A program made the position numbers and the translations under genes. 64,000 nt of DNA, from the NCBI RefSeq assembly GCF_000833605.1, contig NZ_JXTG01000002.1, positions 186,001-250,000 of the forward strand, read 5' to 3'. This stretch comes from Anoxybacillus ayderensis. GTDB lineage: Bacteria > Bacillota > Bacilli > Bacillales > Anoxybacillaceae. The notes under the pieces were generated by a model that had not been told where the DNA came from, ran no database searches, and saw only the letters and a list, made by a program, of their open reading frames with translations. How positions within the stretch are numbered: position 1 is the first letter of the stretch; each line of letters opens with the position of its first letter. Positions 8,138-16,729 of the stretch are shown here, piece after piece.

Positions 8138-8891
8138 ATTGGGCTGGTTCTTGAGGCATAATTAAAATTTCGACCCGTCGGTTTTTCGCGCGTCCTTCAG
8201 GTGTCGCATTTGAGGCGATCGGTTTAAACTCTCCATACCCTTTTGCGCTAAATAACTGCGGGTTTAACCTTGTATTTTCAAGCAATAGTTTCATAAAGTT
8301 GACGGCGCGCATAACACTTAATTCCCAGTTCGAAGCAAATTTCGCATTGTTGATTGGCACGTTGTCGGTATGTCCGCTAATGACAATATTGCGCGGCGGA
8401 TTCATGACAAGCAAGTTCGATATTTTTTTTGCGACATCGCGATATTGCGGTTTAATATCAGCGCTGCCTGAGTCGAACAACACATCGTTTGCAATCGTCA
8501 CAAGCAATCCTTCTTCTGTCATCGCGACAGACAATTCTCCACTTAGTTGATTCGTTTTGACGTATTCGTTAAATTTACTTTGAATCTTTTTTAATTCCTC
8601 GTATTCTTCTTTTGAAATTTTGACATACGGTTTTTGATTTGGCGAATCTTTAATAATCGAGTCCATTTCTTCTCGTTCAACGGGACTTAAATATTGTAGT
8701 GCCCCTGTCCCACCTGTAAATACGCTATTAAACGCACGTGCAATTTCCATAAATTTTTTTGAGTCAATTTGACTACTTGCGAATAAAACGATAAATAGCG
8801 CAAGCAACAACGTTAATAAGTCGGCGTACGGAATTAACCAGCTTTCATCGACATGTTCCTCATGATGATGTTTTTTATGCTTTTTCGCCAT
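8136..8891 (-). CDS. motB: Flagellar motor stator protein MotB
   Basis: A 251-residue protein. Seen: a histidine/lysine-rich cytoplasmic N-terminus, a single membrane helix with the proton-binding aspartate in PYADLLT (Asp24), a plug/linker region, and a C-terminal OmpA-like peptidoglycan-binding domain (VISGHTDNVPI, NWELSVMRA, RAKNRRVEI). MotB anchors the stator to peptidoglycan and with MotA converts ion flow into torque. The upstream MotA closely resembles H+-type MotA, favouring MotB over MotS. Its start overlaps the end of motA by 17 bp, indicating translational coupling. Confidence 0.95.
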   Translation of the reverse strand: MAKKHKKHHHEEHVDESWLIPYADLLTLLLALFIVLFASSQIDSKKFMEIARAFNSVFTGGTGALQYLSPVEREEMDSIIKDSPNQKPYVKISKEEYEELKKIQSKFNEYVKTNQLSGELSVAMTEEGLLVTIANDVLFDSGSADIKPQYRDVAKKISNLLVMNPPRNIVISGHTDNVPINNAKFASNWELSVMRAVNFMKLLLENTRLNPQLFSAKGYGEFKPIASNATPEGRAKNRRVEILIMPQEPAQ

Positions 8892-9675
8892 TATTTTGAG
8901 CTCCTTGTCCTAAAAGTTTTTGACGTTCGCTCATCGGTAAATAAGAAGCTAATTTTTGTTCAATCGCCCGCGGTGCTTGTCCTTCAATGATCGAAAGCAC
9001 GCCTTCAACCATCACTTGCCGCACTTTAATTTCTTCTTTCGATTTGCGTTTTAGCTTGTTCGCAAATGGATGCCAAAGCACGTATCCTGTAAAAATTCCC
9101 ATGAGCGTCGCAACGAACGCTGCACTAATTGCGTGACCAAGACGTTCGATATCGGACATATCTTGAAGGGCAGCGATCAATCCGACGACGGCACCAAGTA
9201 CCCCAAGCGTTGGAGCATACGTTCCTGCTTGCGTAAAAATTGTTGCATTCGCTAAATGGCGTTCTTCCATCGCTTCAATTTCTTCAGTCATGACATCGCG
9301 AATAAATTCTTGTGATTGTCCGTCAATCGCTAAACTTAATCCGTTACGTAAAAATGGGTCATCGATTTCAGCTACTTTTGCTTCTAACGCTAACAACCCT
9401 TCGCGGCGAGCGATGTTTGCCCACTCAACGAACAGCGGAATGAGCTCTTCAATTTTTGGCGTTTTTGACTCTTTAAAAAGGACCCCGAATAACTTTGGGA
9501 CTTTTGCAATTTCTTTCGTTGGAAAGGCGATTGTGACGGCGGCCGCTGTCCCTAATAAAATGATTAAAATCGCAGCGGGGTTAATGAGCACGGCCGGGCT
9601 TACCCCTTTAAACACCATTCCGACACCGACAGCGATAATGCCAAGAATGAGCCCGATTAAGGACGTACGGTCCAT
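8875..9675 (-). CDS. motA: Flagellar motor stator protein MotA
   Basis: 266 residues starting MDRTSLIGLILG. The frame stays open upstream, but only the ATG at 9675 has a ribosome binding site (AGAGGTGATAAC just before it). Seen: four membrane helices, the FPTKEI segment, the charged cytoplasmic loop (EWANIARREGLLALE, GLSLAIDGQS) that contacts FliG, and the conserved TQAGTYAPTLGVLGAV and FIFTGYVLWHPFANK-type C-terminal helices. MotA is the outer ring of the stator. It forms a two-gene operon with motB. Confidence 0.95.
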   Translation of the reverse strand: MDRTSLIGLILGIIAVGVGMVFKGVSPAVLINPAAILIILLGTAAAVTIAFPTKEIAKVPKLFGVLFKESKTPKIEELIPLFVEWANIARREGLLALEAKVAEIDDPFLRNGLSLAIDGQSQEFIRDVMTEEIEAMEERHLANATIFTQAGTYAPTLGVLGAVVGLIAALQDMSDIERLGHAISAAFVATLMGIFTGYVLWHPFANKLKRKSKEEIKVRQVMVEGVLSIIEGQAPRAIEQKLASYLPMSERQKLLGQGAQNNGEKA

Positions 9676-9768
9676 GTTATCACCTCTAGTTGTTGTAGAA
9701 TGAAAAATAAATCCAAGTTTATCATATAACTTATCCGAATGTTTGAAAAGGGAAATTTGTACGAAAAA

Positions 9769-9797
9769 AACCCTTGAAGTGGGAAACTTCAAGGGTT
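9769..9797 (-). terminator. Terminator of pssA
   Basis: A 12-bp perfect stem, AACCCTTGAAGT (9769-9780) with ACTTCAAGGGTT (9786-9797). On the minus strand it is followed by a run of seven T, so it ends pssA transcription before motA. Confidence 0.85.
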
Positions 9798-10335
9798 ACA
9801 TTTTCTTTAATCGGAATGAGCCGACCATTAAAAGCGAAAGCGTAAAAATAATAAAAATAAAGACGTAAGGTGGAAAATAGTGAATCGTTAAATAACTAAG
9901 CGTCAATAAACAACCTGCTGCTGTGATCGGCAAACCGGTAAAATATCCGTTGCTTTCCGTAACGTTAAATCGTGCTAGGCGAAAAGCGCCGCAACCGATA
10001 TAAAAAATCGTAAAAAATGAGCCGGGTGCACCAAATTCGTGCAATAATCCTTGATAAAGTAATAGTGCAGGCGCTACTCCAAATGATATAATATCACTCA
10101 TTGAGTCTAATTGCTTCCCTAAGTCAGATTCAATGTTCATTTTCCGAGCGACTGTTCCGTCAAAACGATCGGCAAGTGCCGCTAAAAAAATAAACAATAC
10201 AGATACGTTTAGCTGGCCTTTCACCGCAAATAAAATGGCAAAGCCACCTAAGCTTAAATTTGTCAACGTCAATACGTTTGCCGTATGCGCTTTAAGTTTT
10301 TTGATGGTATGATCAATATAATCAGATAAAAACAT
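9796..10335 (-). CDS. pssA: CDP-diacylglycerol-serine O-phosphatidyltransferase
   Basis: A 179-residue multi-pass membrane enzyme of the CDP-alcohol phosphatidyltransferase family. Seen: the signature D-x2-DG-x2-AR-x8-G-x3-D-x3-D, spelled out as DRFDGTVARK followed by GKQLDSMSD. It makes phosphatidylserine from CDP-diacylglycerol and serine, the substrate of Psd encoded divergently next door. Hydrophobic segments cover most of the rest. The ATG at 10335 follows AAAGGAGTGAACG. Confidence 0.93.
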   Translation of the reverse strand: MFLSDYIDHTIKKLKAHTANVLTLTNLSLGGFAILFAVKGQLNVSVLFIFLAALADRFDGTVARKMNIESDLGKQLDSMSDIISFGVAPALLLYQGLLHEFGAPGSFFTIFYIGCGAFRLARFNVTESNGYFTGLPITAAGCLLTLSYLTIHYFPPYVFIFIIFTLSLLMVGSFRLKKM

Positions 10336-10459
10336 ACACGTTCACTCCTTTATTAAAATCGTGCCGACCCACTTGCCAAAAATATCACTCGGTTACTAAT
10401 ATTTTATTGATAATAAGCAAACTAGTAAAGGATATTCTTTACTTTAGGAGGGAAAATCG

Positions 10460-11257
10460 TTGGTTAAATGGCTATATCGCCTCTTTATTGAATTAACAAA
10501 TCATCCTTTGACATCGAAGTGGCTCGCTTCGTTTACGCGCTCAAAATGGAGTCGCTTAGTTATTCCATCTTATGCGAAAGTATATAAAGTCAATGAAGAA
10601 GAAATGGAAAAAAAGTTGCACGAATATGAAACGCTTCAACAATTGTTCGTTCGCTCCTTAAAAGAAGGACTTCGTCCGATCGATGAACATCCAGATAGTG
10701 TCGTAAGTCCTGTCGATGCGGTGATCGAAGATGTTGGCATCATTACGGACAAGAAAGAAATAATCGTCAAAGGAAAAACGTATTCCATTCGTGAAATGCT
10801 CGGTGATGACCACATAGCTGAAAAGTATTTGCATGGAACGTTTATTATTTTGTATTTAAGTCCAAGCCATTATCATCGCATTCATAGCCCAATATGTGGG
10901 GAAGTTGTGAAGCAATGGACGCTCGGCGGCAAGTCATACCCTGTCAACCGCCTCGGATTAAAGTATGGCAAAGATCCACTTTCTAAAAATTACAGAAGAA
11001 TTACTGAACTGTGTACAAATGGCATGCATACAGCCATTGTGAAAGTCGGAGCGATGTTTGTCAACAGCATTGAATTAACACATGAACATGACTATGTGAA
11101 CAAAGGGGAAGAAATCGGATATTTTTCGTTCGGTTCAACCGTTGTGTTATTGTTTGAAAAAGGCGCCTTTACGCTAGATGAACAAATTATTCCGCCACTT
11201 GAAGTAAAAATGGGGCAACGTCTCGGCTTTTTTGCGCAAAAGAAAAAGAGCCAGTAA
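10460..11257 (+). CDS. psd: Phosphatidylserine decarboxylase proenzyme
   Basis: 265 residues, starting at TTG 10460 after TTAGGAGGG. Seen: the N-terminal SPVDAVIEDVG region, LSPSHYHRIHSP with conserved histidines, and the C-terminal self-cleavage motif FGSTVVLLFE. In that motif the GST serine becomes the pyruvoyl cofactor. The enzyme decarboxylates phosphatidylserine to phosphatidylethanolamine at the membrane. It is divergent from pssA with about 125 bp between, so the two steps of the pathway are paired here. The last codons run into a small hairpin, and the convergent sda gene follows 11 bp later. Confidence 0.95.
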   Translation: MVKWLYRLFIELTNHPLTSKWLASFTRSKWSRLVIPSYAKVYKVNEEEMEKKLHEYETLQQLFVRSLKEGLRPIDEHPDSVVSPVDAVIEDVGIITDKKEIIVKGKTYSIREMLGDDHIAEKYLHGTFIILYLSPSHYHRIHSPICGEVVKQWTLGGKSYPVNRLGLKYGKDPLSKNYRRITELCTNGMHTAIVKVGAMFVNSIELTHEHDYVNKGEEIGYFSFGSTVVLLFEKGAFTLDEQIIPPLEVKMGQRLGFFAQKKKSQ

Positions 11258-11267
11258 CTAAGGGCTC
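11248..11267 (-). terminator. Probable terminator of sda
   Basis: A short hairpin, GAGCC (11248-11252) and GGCTC (11263-11267), overlapping the end of psd. On the minus strand it is followed by CTCTTTTTCT. The stem is short, so confidence is moderate. Confidence 0.45.
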
Positions 11268-11268
11268 G

Positions 11269-11409
11269 TTATGAAGACTGTTTAATTTTATGGTCCAAAT
11301 GGCGACGGAAAATTTCACGTTCAATGAGTTGAATAAATTCTTTACTTAATTGTAATTCTTTCGCTTTGTAGTATGACTCAATTAACAAGTCGTCAGGCAA
11401 ACATTTCAT
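11269..11409 (-). CDS. sda: Sporulation checkpoint protein Sda
   Basis: A 46-residue protein, [19 protein letters not shown] and onward to the C-terminal HKIKQSS, two short helices forming a hairpin. It is strongly similar, from memory, to B. subtilis Sda, including the LIESY and FIQLIEREI segments. Sda binds the dimerization/phosphotransfer domain of sporulation kinases (KinA family) and blocks entry into sporulation when replication is ongoing or perturbed. A strong GAGGAGG lies about 8 bp upstream of the ATG at 11409. Upstream lies a DnaA-box cluster, as expected for a gene whose transcription is driven by DnaA. Confidence 0.9.
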   Translation of the reverse strand: MKCLPDDLLIESYYKAKELQLSKEFIQLIEREIFRRHLDHKIKQSS

Positions 11410-11507
11410 TTTTTTCGCCTCCTCGGTATACATGGAAAGATGTATACATATAATGGTAGGTTTATCTTTACTTTACCATAAATCAAACATAAGAACAATT
11501 GTTCTAA

Positions 11508-11619
11508 TTATCCACATATGTTGGTGGATAAGTTGTGGATTTGTTGTTTATAACGATGAAGAAATGTTGAAAAATGAATGTGGATCATGTGTATAAAGTT
11601 ATCCACACGATGTGAAAAA
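11508..11619. promoter_or_regulatory. DnaA-box cluster between sda and yqeG
   Basis: Seen: perfect TTATCCACA on the plus strand at 11508-11516 and 11599-11607, and perfect TTATACACA on the minus strand at 11588-11596. One-mismatch boxes are at 11523-11531 (minus), 11579-11587 (minus) and 11611-11619 (minus), with a weaker one at 11534-11542 (minus). The yqeG-sda intergenic region of B. subtilis is one of its known DnaA-box clusters, and DnaA activates sda there. The rest of 11410-11688 is AT-rich with no gene. Confidence 0.9.
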
Positions 11620-11688
11620 CGTCGGATTTTGTCGAAAAATTTTACAATTTGTTTATTTATGTAAAAAAGAGAGAAGGAATGAGGACGT

Positions 11689-12201
11689 ATGTTAAAATAT
11701 TTTTTGCCGAACGAACATGCGAAAAGTATTTTTGAAATTACCCCAGAACATTTACAACAAAAAGGAATAAAAGGAATTATTACAGATTTAGATAACACGT
11801 TAATTGAATGGGATCGTCCGCTTGCGACGCCTGACGTTGTTCGGTGGTTTGAACAAATGAAACAAAGCGGCATTCAAGTCACCGTCGTATCTAATAACAA
11901 TAAAAAGCGAGTGGAAGCGTTCGCTAAGCCGCTTGGCATTCCGTTCATTTTCGAGGCGCGCAAGCCGTTGACGCGAGCGTTTCAACAAGCGTTGCGCGAC
12001 ATGAAATTGAAAAAAGAAGAAGTTGTCGTCATTGGCGATCAACTTCTCACCGATGTATTTGGTGGCAATCGGCTTGGGCTACATACGATTTTAGTCGTTC
12101 CTGTTGCACAAACAGACGGTTTTTTTACTCGAATTAACCGAAACATTGAACGAAAAATCTTAAATATGATGCGAAAAAAAGGTATGATTCATTGGGAGTG
12201 A
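11689..12201 (+). CDS. yqeG: YqeG family HAD-type phosphatase
   Basis: A 170-residue HAD-superfamily IIIA protein. Seen: motif I TDLDNTLIEWD, motif II VVSNNN, and a C-terminal VVIGDQLLTDVFGGNRLG carrying motifs III and IV. The family is a predicted phosphatase whose substrate is not established; a mitochondrial relative, Gep4, acts on phosphatidylglycerophosphate. First gene of the yqeG-yqeM operon. Its TGA overlaps the upstream edge of yqeH, and the ATG at 11689 follows GAGAAGGAATGAGG. Confidence 0.9.
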   Translation: MLKYFLPNEHAKSIFEITPEHLQQKGIKGIITDLDNTLIEWDRPLATPDVVRWFEQMKQSGIQVTVVSNNNKKRVEAFAKPLGIPFIFEARKPLTRAFQQALRDMKLKKEEVVVIGDQLLTDVFGGNRLGLHTILVVPVAQTDGFFTRINRNIERKILNMMRKKGMIHWE

Positions 12202-12206
12202 TGAAA

Positions 12207-13310
12207 ATGAGTGAACAAATGATTTGCATTGGATGTGGAGGCACAATTCAAACGGAAGATGAAACGAAAATCGGATATGCGCCCCCTTCAGCGCTAGAGA
12301 AAGATCCAATTATTTGCCAACGCTGTTTTCGATTAAAACATTACAACGAAGTGCAAGACGTGTCGTTAACGGATGACGACTTTTTAAACATTTTGCACGG
12401 CATCGGACAAGCGGACGGATTAGTCGTGAAAATCGTCGATATTTTTGATTTTAACGGCAGCTGGCTGCCGGGACTACACCGATTTGTCGGGAAAAAAGAT
12501 GTACTTCTTGTCGGAAATAAAGTTGATTTATTGCCAAAATCAGTAAAATATGAAAAAGTAACGCGATGGATGAAACAATCCGCTCGCGAGCTCGGTTTAC
12601 AGCCGCGCGACGTCTTTTTAGTGAGCGCCAATAAAGGATATGGAATAAAAGAAGTGATGGCAGCGATTGATGAATACCGCAACGAAAAAGACGTGTATGT
12701 CGTTGGTTGCACGAACGTTGGGAAATCAACGTTTATTAATCGCATCATTAAAGAAGCGACAGGAAAGGGCAATGTCATTACGACATCGTATTTCCCAGGA
12801 ACGACGCTTGATATGATTGAAATACCGCTTGATGACGGCTCGGCCCTTTATGATACGCCGGGAATTATTAACCATCATCAAATGGCGCATTTCGTCGATA
12901 AAAAAGATTTAAAAGTCATTACGCCAAAGAAAGAAATTAAACCGAAAGTGTATCAATTAAATGAACAACAAACGTTATTTTTCGGAGGGCTAGCTCGGTT
13001 AGATTATGTAAGCGGTGGAAGACGTCCATTTGTATGTTATATGTCAAATGAATTGTTTATTCATCGAACGAAGCGTGACCATGCGGATGAGTTGTATGAG
13101 AAACATCTTGGGGAATTGTTGCAGCCGCCGCGCAAAAGCTATTGCGAGCAATTGCCACCGCTTGTTGCCCATCATTTCACATTAAAAGAACCGAAAACAG
13201 ATATTGTTTTTTCAGGGCTCGGTTGGGTGACATGTCATGAACCTGGCGCTCATGTCGTTGCGTATGCGCCAAAAGGTGTCGGTGTCATGTTGCGCCGATC
13301 GCTCATTTAA
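12207..13310 (+). CDS. yqeH: Ribosome biogenesis GTPase YqeH
   Basis: 367 residues from ATG 12207 ([11 protein letters not shown]). That start is preferred over TTG 12192 and ATG 12201 because of its spacing from GGGAG. Seen: an N-terminal zinc finger (CIGCG and CQRC), then a circularly permuted GTPase with G4 (NKVD) before the P-loop ([10 protein letters not shown]) and DTPG. A C-terminal NOA1-like domain follows. It assists 30S subunit assembly, as in B. subtilis. Translationally linked to yqeG. Confidence 0.95.
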   Translation: MSEQMICIGCGGTIQTEDETKIGYAPPSALEKDPIICQRCFRLKHYNEVQDVSLTDDDFLNILHGIGQADGLVVKIVDIFDFNGSWLPGLHRFVGKKDVLLVGNKVDLLPKSVKYEKVTRWMKQSARELGLQPRDVFLVSANKGYGIKEVMAAIDEYRNEKDVYVVGCTNVGKSTFINRIIKEATGKGNVITTSYFPGTTLDMIEIPLDDGSALYDTPGIINHHQMAHFVDKKDLKVITPKKEIKPKVYQLNEQQTLFFGGLARLDYVSGGRRPFVCYMSNELFIHRTKRDHADELYEKHLGELLQPPRKSYCEQLPPLVAHHFTLKEPKTDIVFSGLGWVTCHEPGAHVVAYAPKGVGVMLRRSLI

Positions 13311-13330
13311 CAGAAGAGGGGGAGAGGAAC

Positions 13331-14158
13331 TTGAAATTATTTGCGCTAATCGGCTGTCCTGTTCATCATTCCTTATCACCGCTTATGCATAACGATGCGT
13401 TTCAATCGTTACGTATCGATGCGCATTATCATGCGTTTCATGTTGAACCTCACCTGTTAAAAGAGGCAGTGCAAGGGTTAAAAGCGTTACAATGTGCAGG
13501 GTTTAATGTGACGATTCCACATAAAACAGCGGTGATGGCGTATATGGATGAACTTGATGAAACGGCAAAACAAATGGGAGCCGTCAATACAGTCGTCAAT
13601 GAAAATGGGAAGTGGATTGGTTATAATACAGATGGTGAAGGGTTTGTCCGAGCGTTATGTGAGCAAATGAACATCGACTTATCGGGTGCGCGCATTTTGC
13701 TTGTTGGTGCAGGGGGAGCGGCGCGCGGCATTTATTTTACTCTTTTGAAACATCGTGTGTCTGCTGTGGATGTATGTAATCGCACGGCAGGAAAGGCGGA
13801 GACGTTTATTGCAAAACAAACATCTTCTGTTTACTCGCTTGAGGAAGCAGAGGAACGTTTAGGGGAGTATGATATTATTATTAATACAACGTCTGTCGGC
13901 ATGTATCCACATGTCGATGCGATGCCTATTTCTCTTCAAACGTTAAAAAAAGGGACGATCGTCAGCGATATTATTTATAATCCGCTGATGACAAAATGGC
14001 TGCAAGAAGCAAAAGAGAAGGGAGCGCGCGTGCAAAACGGCGTCGGCATGTTCGTCTACCAAGGTGCACTAGCGTTTGAAAAATGGACAGGGATCTTTCC
14101 GAATACAAAACGAATGGAACAAGTTGTGATGCAACAGTTAGGAGGAAAAACATGTTAA
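13331..14158 (+). CDS. aroE: Shikimate dehydrogenase (NADP+)
   Basis: 275 residues, TTG start after GGGGGAGAGG. Seen: substrate-binding [14 protein letters not shown] and NVTIPHK (catalytic lysine), GAVNTVV, the Rossmann loop VGAGGAARG, and C-terminal [14 protein letters not shown]. It reduces 3-dehydroshikimate to shikimate in aromatic amino acid synthesis. Located inside the ribosome-assembly operon as in B. subtilis, and overlaps yqeI by 7 bp. Confidence 0.96.
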   Translation: MKLFALIGCPVHHSLSPLMHNDAFQSLRIDAHYHAFHVEPHLLKEAVQGLKALQCAGFNVTIPHKTAVMAYMDELDETAKQMGAVNTVVNENGKWIGYNTDGEGFVRALCEQMNIDLSGARILLVGAGGAARGIYFTLLKHRVSAVDVCNRTAGKAETFIAKQTSSVYSLEEAEERLGEYDIIINTTSVGMYPHVDAMPISLQTLKKGTIVSDIIYNPLMTKWLQEAKEKGARVQNGVGMFVYQGALAFEKWTGIFPNTKRMEQVVMQQLGGKTC

Positions 14159-14445
14159 CAGGAAAACAAAAGCGATTTTTACGTTCTTTAGCCCATCATT
14201 TAACGCCAATTTTTCAAGTCGGAAAGGGCGGCGTGAACGACAATATGATTAAACAAATTGTTGATGCCCTCGAAGCGAGAGAGCTCATTAAAGTGAGTGT
14301 ATTAAAAAACTGCGAGGAAGAAAAAGAAGTGATTGCCGAGCAGTTAGCGAGCGGAGCAGGGGCGGAAGTCGTTCAACTGATCGGTCATACGATTGTGTTA
14401 TACAAAGAGTCTCGTGAACGAAAGCAAATTGTGTTACCAAAATAG
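14152..14445 (+). CDS. yqeI: YhbY-family RNA-binding protein YqeI
   Basis: A 97-residue CRM-domain protein, [17 protein letters not shown] to the C-terminal KQIVLPK. The GKGG loop ([12 protein letters not shown]) and the [11 protein letters not shown] strand are seen. YhbY proteins bind pre-50S particles. The frame is open upstream, but the true start is the ATG at 14152, placed after GTTAGGAGG inside the end of aroE. Confidence 0.92.
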   Translation: MLTGKQKRFLRSLAHHLTPIFQVGKGGVNDNMIKQIVDALEARELIKVSVLKNCEEEKEVIAEQLASGAGAEVVQLIGHTIVLYKESRERKQIVLPK

Positions 14446-14455
14446 GAGCGATGCA

Positions 14456-15022
14456 GTGAAAAAAGTAGGCATTTTAGGTGGGACGTTTGACCCGCCTCAT
14501 TATGGGCATTTATTAATTGCAGATGATGTGCGAACGGAATTAAAGCTCGATGAAATATGGTTTATGCCAAACTACATTCCGCCGCATAAAGATAAACAGG
14601 TGACCGATCATGTGCATCGTGTCAATATGTTGCGTATGGCAATTGCCAATCAACCACACTTTCGCGTTGAAACGATTGAATTAGAACGGAAAGAGCAATC
14701 GTATACGTACGACACGATCGTTTTGTTAAAAAAAAGATATCCGCATACGGCATTTTACTTCATTATTGGCGGAGACATGGTCGAATATTTGCCGCATTGG
14801 TATCGCATTGACGAACTCGTTCAGCTCATTCAATTTGTCGGCGTGAAACGTCCGGGCTATTCCCTTTGTACACCGTATCCCATTATAGAAGTGGACGTGC
14901 CGACGTTTGCGGTTTCTTCTTCGCTCATTCGCGAACGCATTCAAGCCGGGAAAAGTGTGACGTATTTGTTGCCAGAAGCGGTTCAATTATATATAAAGGA
15001 GAATCGGTTGTATGAAACGTGA
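14456..15022 (+). CDS. nadD: Nicotinate-nucleotide adenylyltransferase
   Basis: 188 residues from GTG 14456, chosen because of AGGAG seven bases upstream; the frame opens earlier without a site. Seen: the nucleotidyltransferase loop [39 protein letters not shown], and the C-terminal SSSLIRERI motif. It adenylates nicotinate mononucleotide to deamido-NAD. The end overlaps yqeK by 11 bp. Confidence 0.95.
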   Translation: MKKVGILGGTFDPPHYGHLLIADDVRTELKLDEIWFMPNYIPPHKDKQVTDHVHRVNMLRMAIANQPHFRVETIELERKEQSYTYDTIVLLKKRYPHTAFYFIIGGDMVEYLPHWYRIDELVQLIQFVGVKRPGYSLCTPYPIIEVDVPTFAVSSSLIRERIQAGKSVTYLLPEAVQLYIKENRLYET

Positions 15023-15587
15023 AGAAGCGTTAGCTATCGTGCGCAAGCAATTAAAAGAACAGCGGTACGTTCATACGGTAGGTGTGATGGAAACAGCTAT
15101 TGAGCTAGCGAAATTATACGGAGCTGATGTGCAAAAGGCGGAATTAGCTGCCATTTTTCACGACTACGCGAAATTCCGTACGAAAGAAGAAATGAAGCGC
15201 ATCATTGTAGAACAACAAATGCCACAAGACTTGTTAGCATATAGTCCGGAATTATGGCATGCGCCTGTTGGGGCATATTTAGTACAAACGGAAGTCGGCA
15301 TTCAAGATGAAGAAATTTTGCAGGCGATTCGTTATCATACATCAGGGCGACCAAACATGACATTGCTTGAAAAAATTGTGTATATCGCCGATTATATTGA
15401 GCCGAATCGTTCGTTTCCAGGCGTTGATGAAGTGCGGGCGCTAGCGCGAGAACATTTAGATCATGCGCTTTTCCGTGCGCTTCAAAATACGATTCAATTT
15501 TTAATGGACAAACGCGAGCCCATTTACCCAGATACGTTTCATACGTATAATGATATAGCAAAAAAATTAAAGGGGGTTTCATCGTGA
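15012..15587 (+). CDS. yqeK: HD-domain hydrolase YqeK (probable diadenosine tetraphosphatase)
   Basis: A 191-residue HD-superfamily metal-dependent hydrolase. Seen: HTVGVM for the first His, the HD doublet in IFHDYAK, WHAPVGA, and YHTSGRP followed by YIADYIEP. YqeK family members are symmetrical Ap4A hydrolases in Gram-positive bacteria, a function assigned by family. Coupled to nadD and rsfS by overlapping ends. Confidence 0.92.
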   Translation: MKREEALAIVRKQLKEQRYVHTVGVMETAIELAKLYGADVQKAELAAIFHDYAKFRTKEEMKRIIVEQQMPQDLLAYSPELWHAPVGAYLVQTEVGIQDEEILQAIRYHTSGRPNMTLLEKIVYIADYIEPNRSFPGVDEVRALAREHLDHALFRALQNTIQFLMDKREPIYPDTFHTYNDIAKKLKGVSS

Positions 15588-15940
15588 CAGAACGAGATAT
15601 TTTACGCATCGCAGTCAAAGCAGCAGATGAGAAAAAGGCAGAAAACATTGTAGCATTGAATATGAAAGGCATTTCGCTCGTTGCCGATTATTTTATGATT
15701 TGCCACGGCAATTCAGATAAACAAGTGCAGGCGATTGCGCGTGAAATTAAAGAAAAAGCTGAAGAACATGATGTTGTAGTCAAACGTGTGGAAGGATTTG
15801 ACGAAGCGCGTTGGATTTTAGTTGATTTAGGAGATGTCGTCGTCCACGTGTTTCATAAAGAAGACCGGGAATATTACAATCTCGAACGGTTATGGGGCGA
15901 TGCGCCGCTTGAACAAATTGAGAGTGATCTTCGGGCATGA
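15584..15940 (+). CDS. rsfS: Ribosomal silencing factor RsfS
   Basis: A 118-residue protein of the Iojap/RsfS family. Seen: VALNMKGISLVADYFMICHGNSDKQVQAIA split over two strands, and RVEGFDEARWILVDLGDVVVHVF. It binds ribosomal protein L14 (uL14) and prevents subunit joining when nutrients fall. The GTG start overlaps the yqeK stop by 4 bp (GTGA), and its own stop overlaps the next ATG. Confidence 0.95.
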   Translation: MTERDILRIAVKAADEKKAENIVALNMKGISLVADYFMICHGNSDKQVQAIAREIKEKAEEHDVVVKRVEGFDEARWILVDLGDVVVHVFHKEDREYYNLERLWGDAPLEQIESDLRA

Positions 15941-16677
15941 CGTACGAACGGTTTGCGAGTTGGTATGATCAATTAATGAGCGATGCTCCGTATGATCAAT
16001 GGTGTGCGCTCGTCGAACGAGCGGTCTCATCTTACCAGACAGGAAAGCGAATGCTTGATCTCGGATGCGGCACAGGAGAGCTTGCCCTTCGTTTAGCTGA
16101 AAAAGGATTTGACGTGACAGGTGTGGATGTATCGGAACAAATGTTGGCGATTGCGCAAATGAAAGCGCAAGAACGCGGAGTCGATCTTTCGTTTTTTCAG
16201 CAAGATATGCGGGATTTTGGTCCGTTTGAGCCGTTTGATACGATCGTCATTTTTTGCGATTCACTCAATTATTTATTGCAGGAAGAAGATGTGGTCGCTA
16301 CGTTTTCGCGCGTATATGATCAATTGAAGTCAGGTGGATTGTTTTTATTTGACGTTCATTCTTTATTTAAAATGGAAAACGTCTTTTTACAACATGGGAC
16401 GTTTGCGAGCAATGATGACGAAGTGAGCTATATATGGAACTGTTATCCGGGCTCGTGGCCACATAGCGTCGAACATGAATTGACGTTTTTTGTCCGATTA
16501 GACGAAGGGGTATATGAGCGAGTTGATGAAATGCATGTGCAGCGAACGTACGATGTTGAACGATACGTGACGTGGTTAAAGCAAGCTGGTTTTCGCTTGT
16601 TGCACATATGGGCGGATTTTACAGAACAACAGCCGACAAATGAAAGCGAGCGCATTTTTTTCATTGCGCAAAAATAA
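15937..16677 (+). CDS. yqeM: Class I SAM-dependent methyltransferase YqeM
   Basis: 246 residues. Seen: the SAM-binding LDLGCGTGELAL motif, GVDVSEQML, the acidic loop FFQQDMRDF, and a C-terminal lid (HVQRTYDVERYVTWL). The substrate is unknown. Last gene of the yqeG operon, overlapping rsfS in ATGA fashion, with a strong terminator just after the stop. Confidence 0.88.
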   Translation: MTYERFASWYDQLMSDAPYDQWCALVERAVSSYQTGKRMLDLGCGTGELALRLAEKGFDVTGVDVSEQMLAIAQMKAQERGVDLSFFQQDMRDFGPFEPFDTIVIFCDSLNYLLQEEDVVATFSRVYDQLKSGGLFLFDVHSLFKMENVFLQHGTFASNDDEVSYIWNCYPGSWPHSVEHELTFFVRLDEGVYERVDEMHVQRTYDVERYVTWLKQAGFRLLHIWADFTEQQPTNESERIFFIAQK

Positions 16678-16714
16678 CGTCCCAAAAGTGTTTGCTTTTG
16701 GGACGTTTTATTTA
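16678..16714 (+). terminator. Terminator of the yqeG-yqeM operon
   Basis: An 11-bp perfect stem, CGTCCCAAAAG (16678-16688) with CTTTTGGGACG (16695-16705), then TTTTATTTA. It starts at the last base of the yqeM stop region. Confidence 0.9.
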
Positions 16715-16729
16715 GCAGGATTTTTTTTA

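Noticed and set aside
9731-9757. Sigma-D promoter for motAB
   Set aside because: TCGGATAA on the minus strand resembles a sigma-D -10, but no TAAA lies at the right distance.
9676-9792. N-terminal extension of MotA in frame to 9792
   Set aside because: The ribosome binding site and the family N-terminus (MDRTSLIG) place the start at 9675; the extension is untranslated leader.
12341-12778. 145-codon antisense frame in yqeH
   Set aside because: Shadow of a conserved GTPase coding frame.
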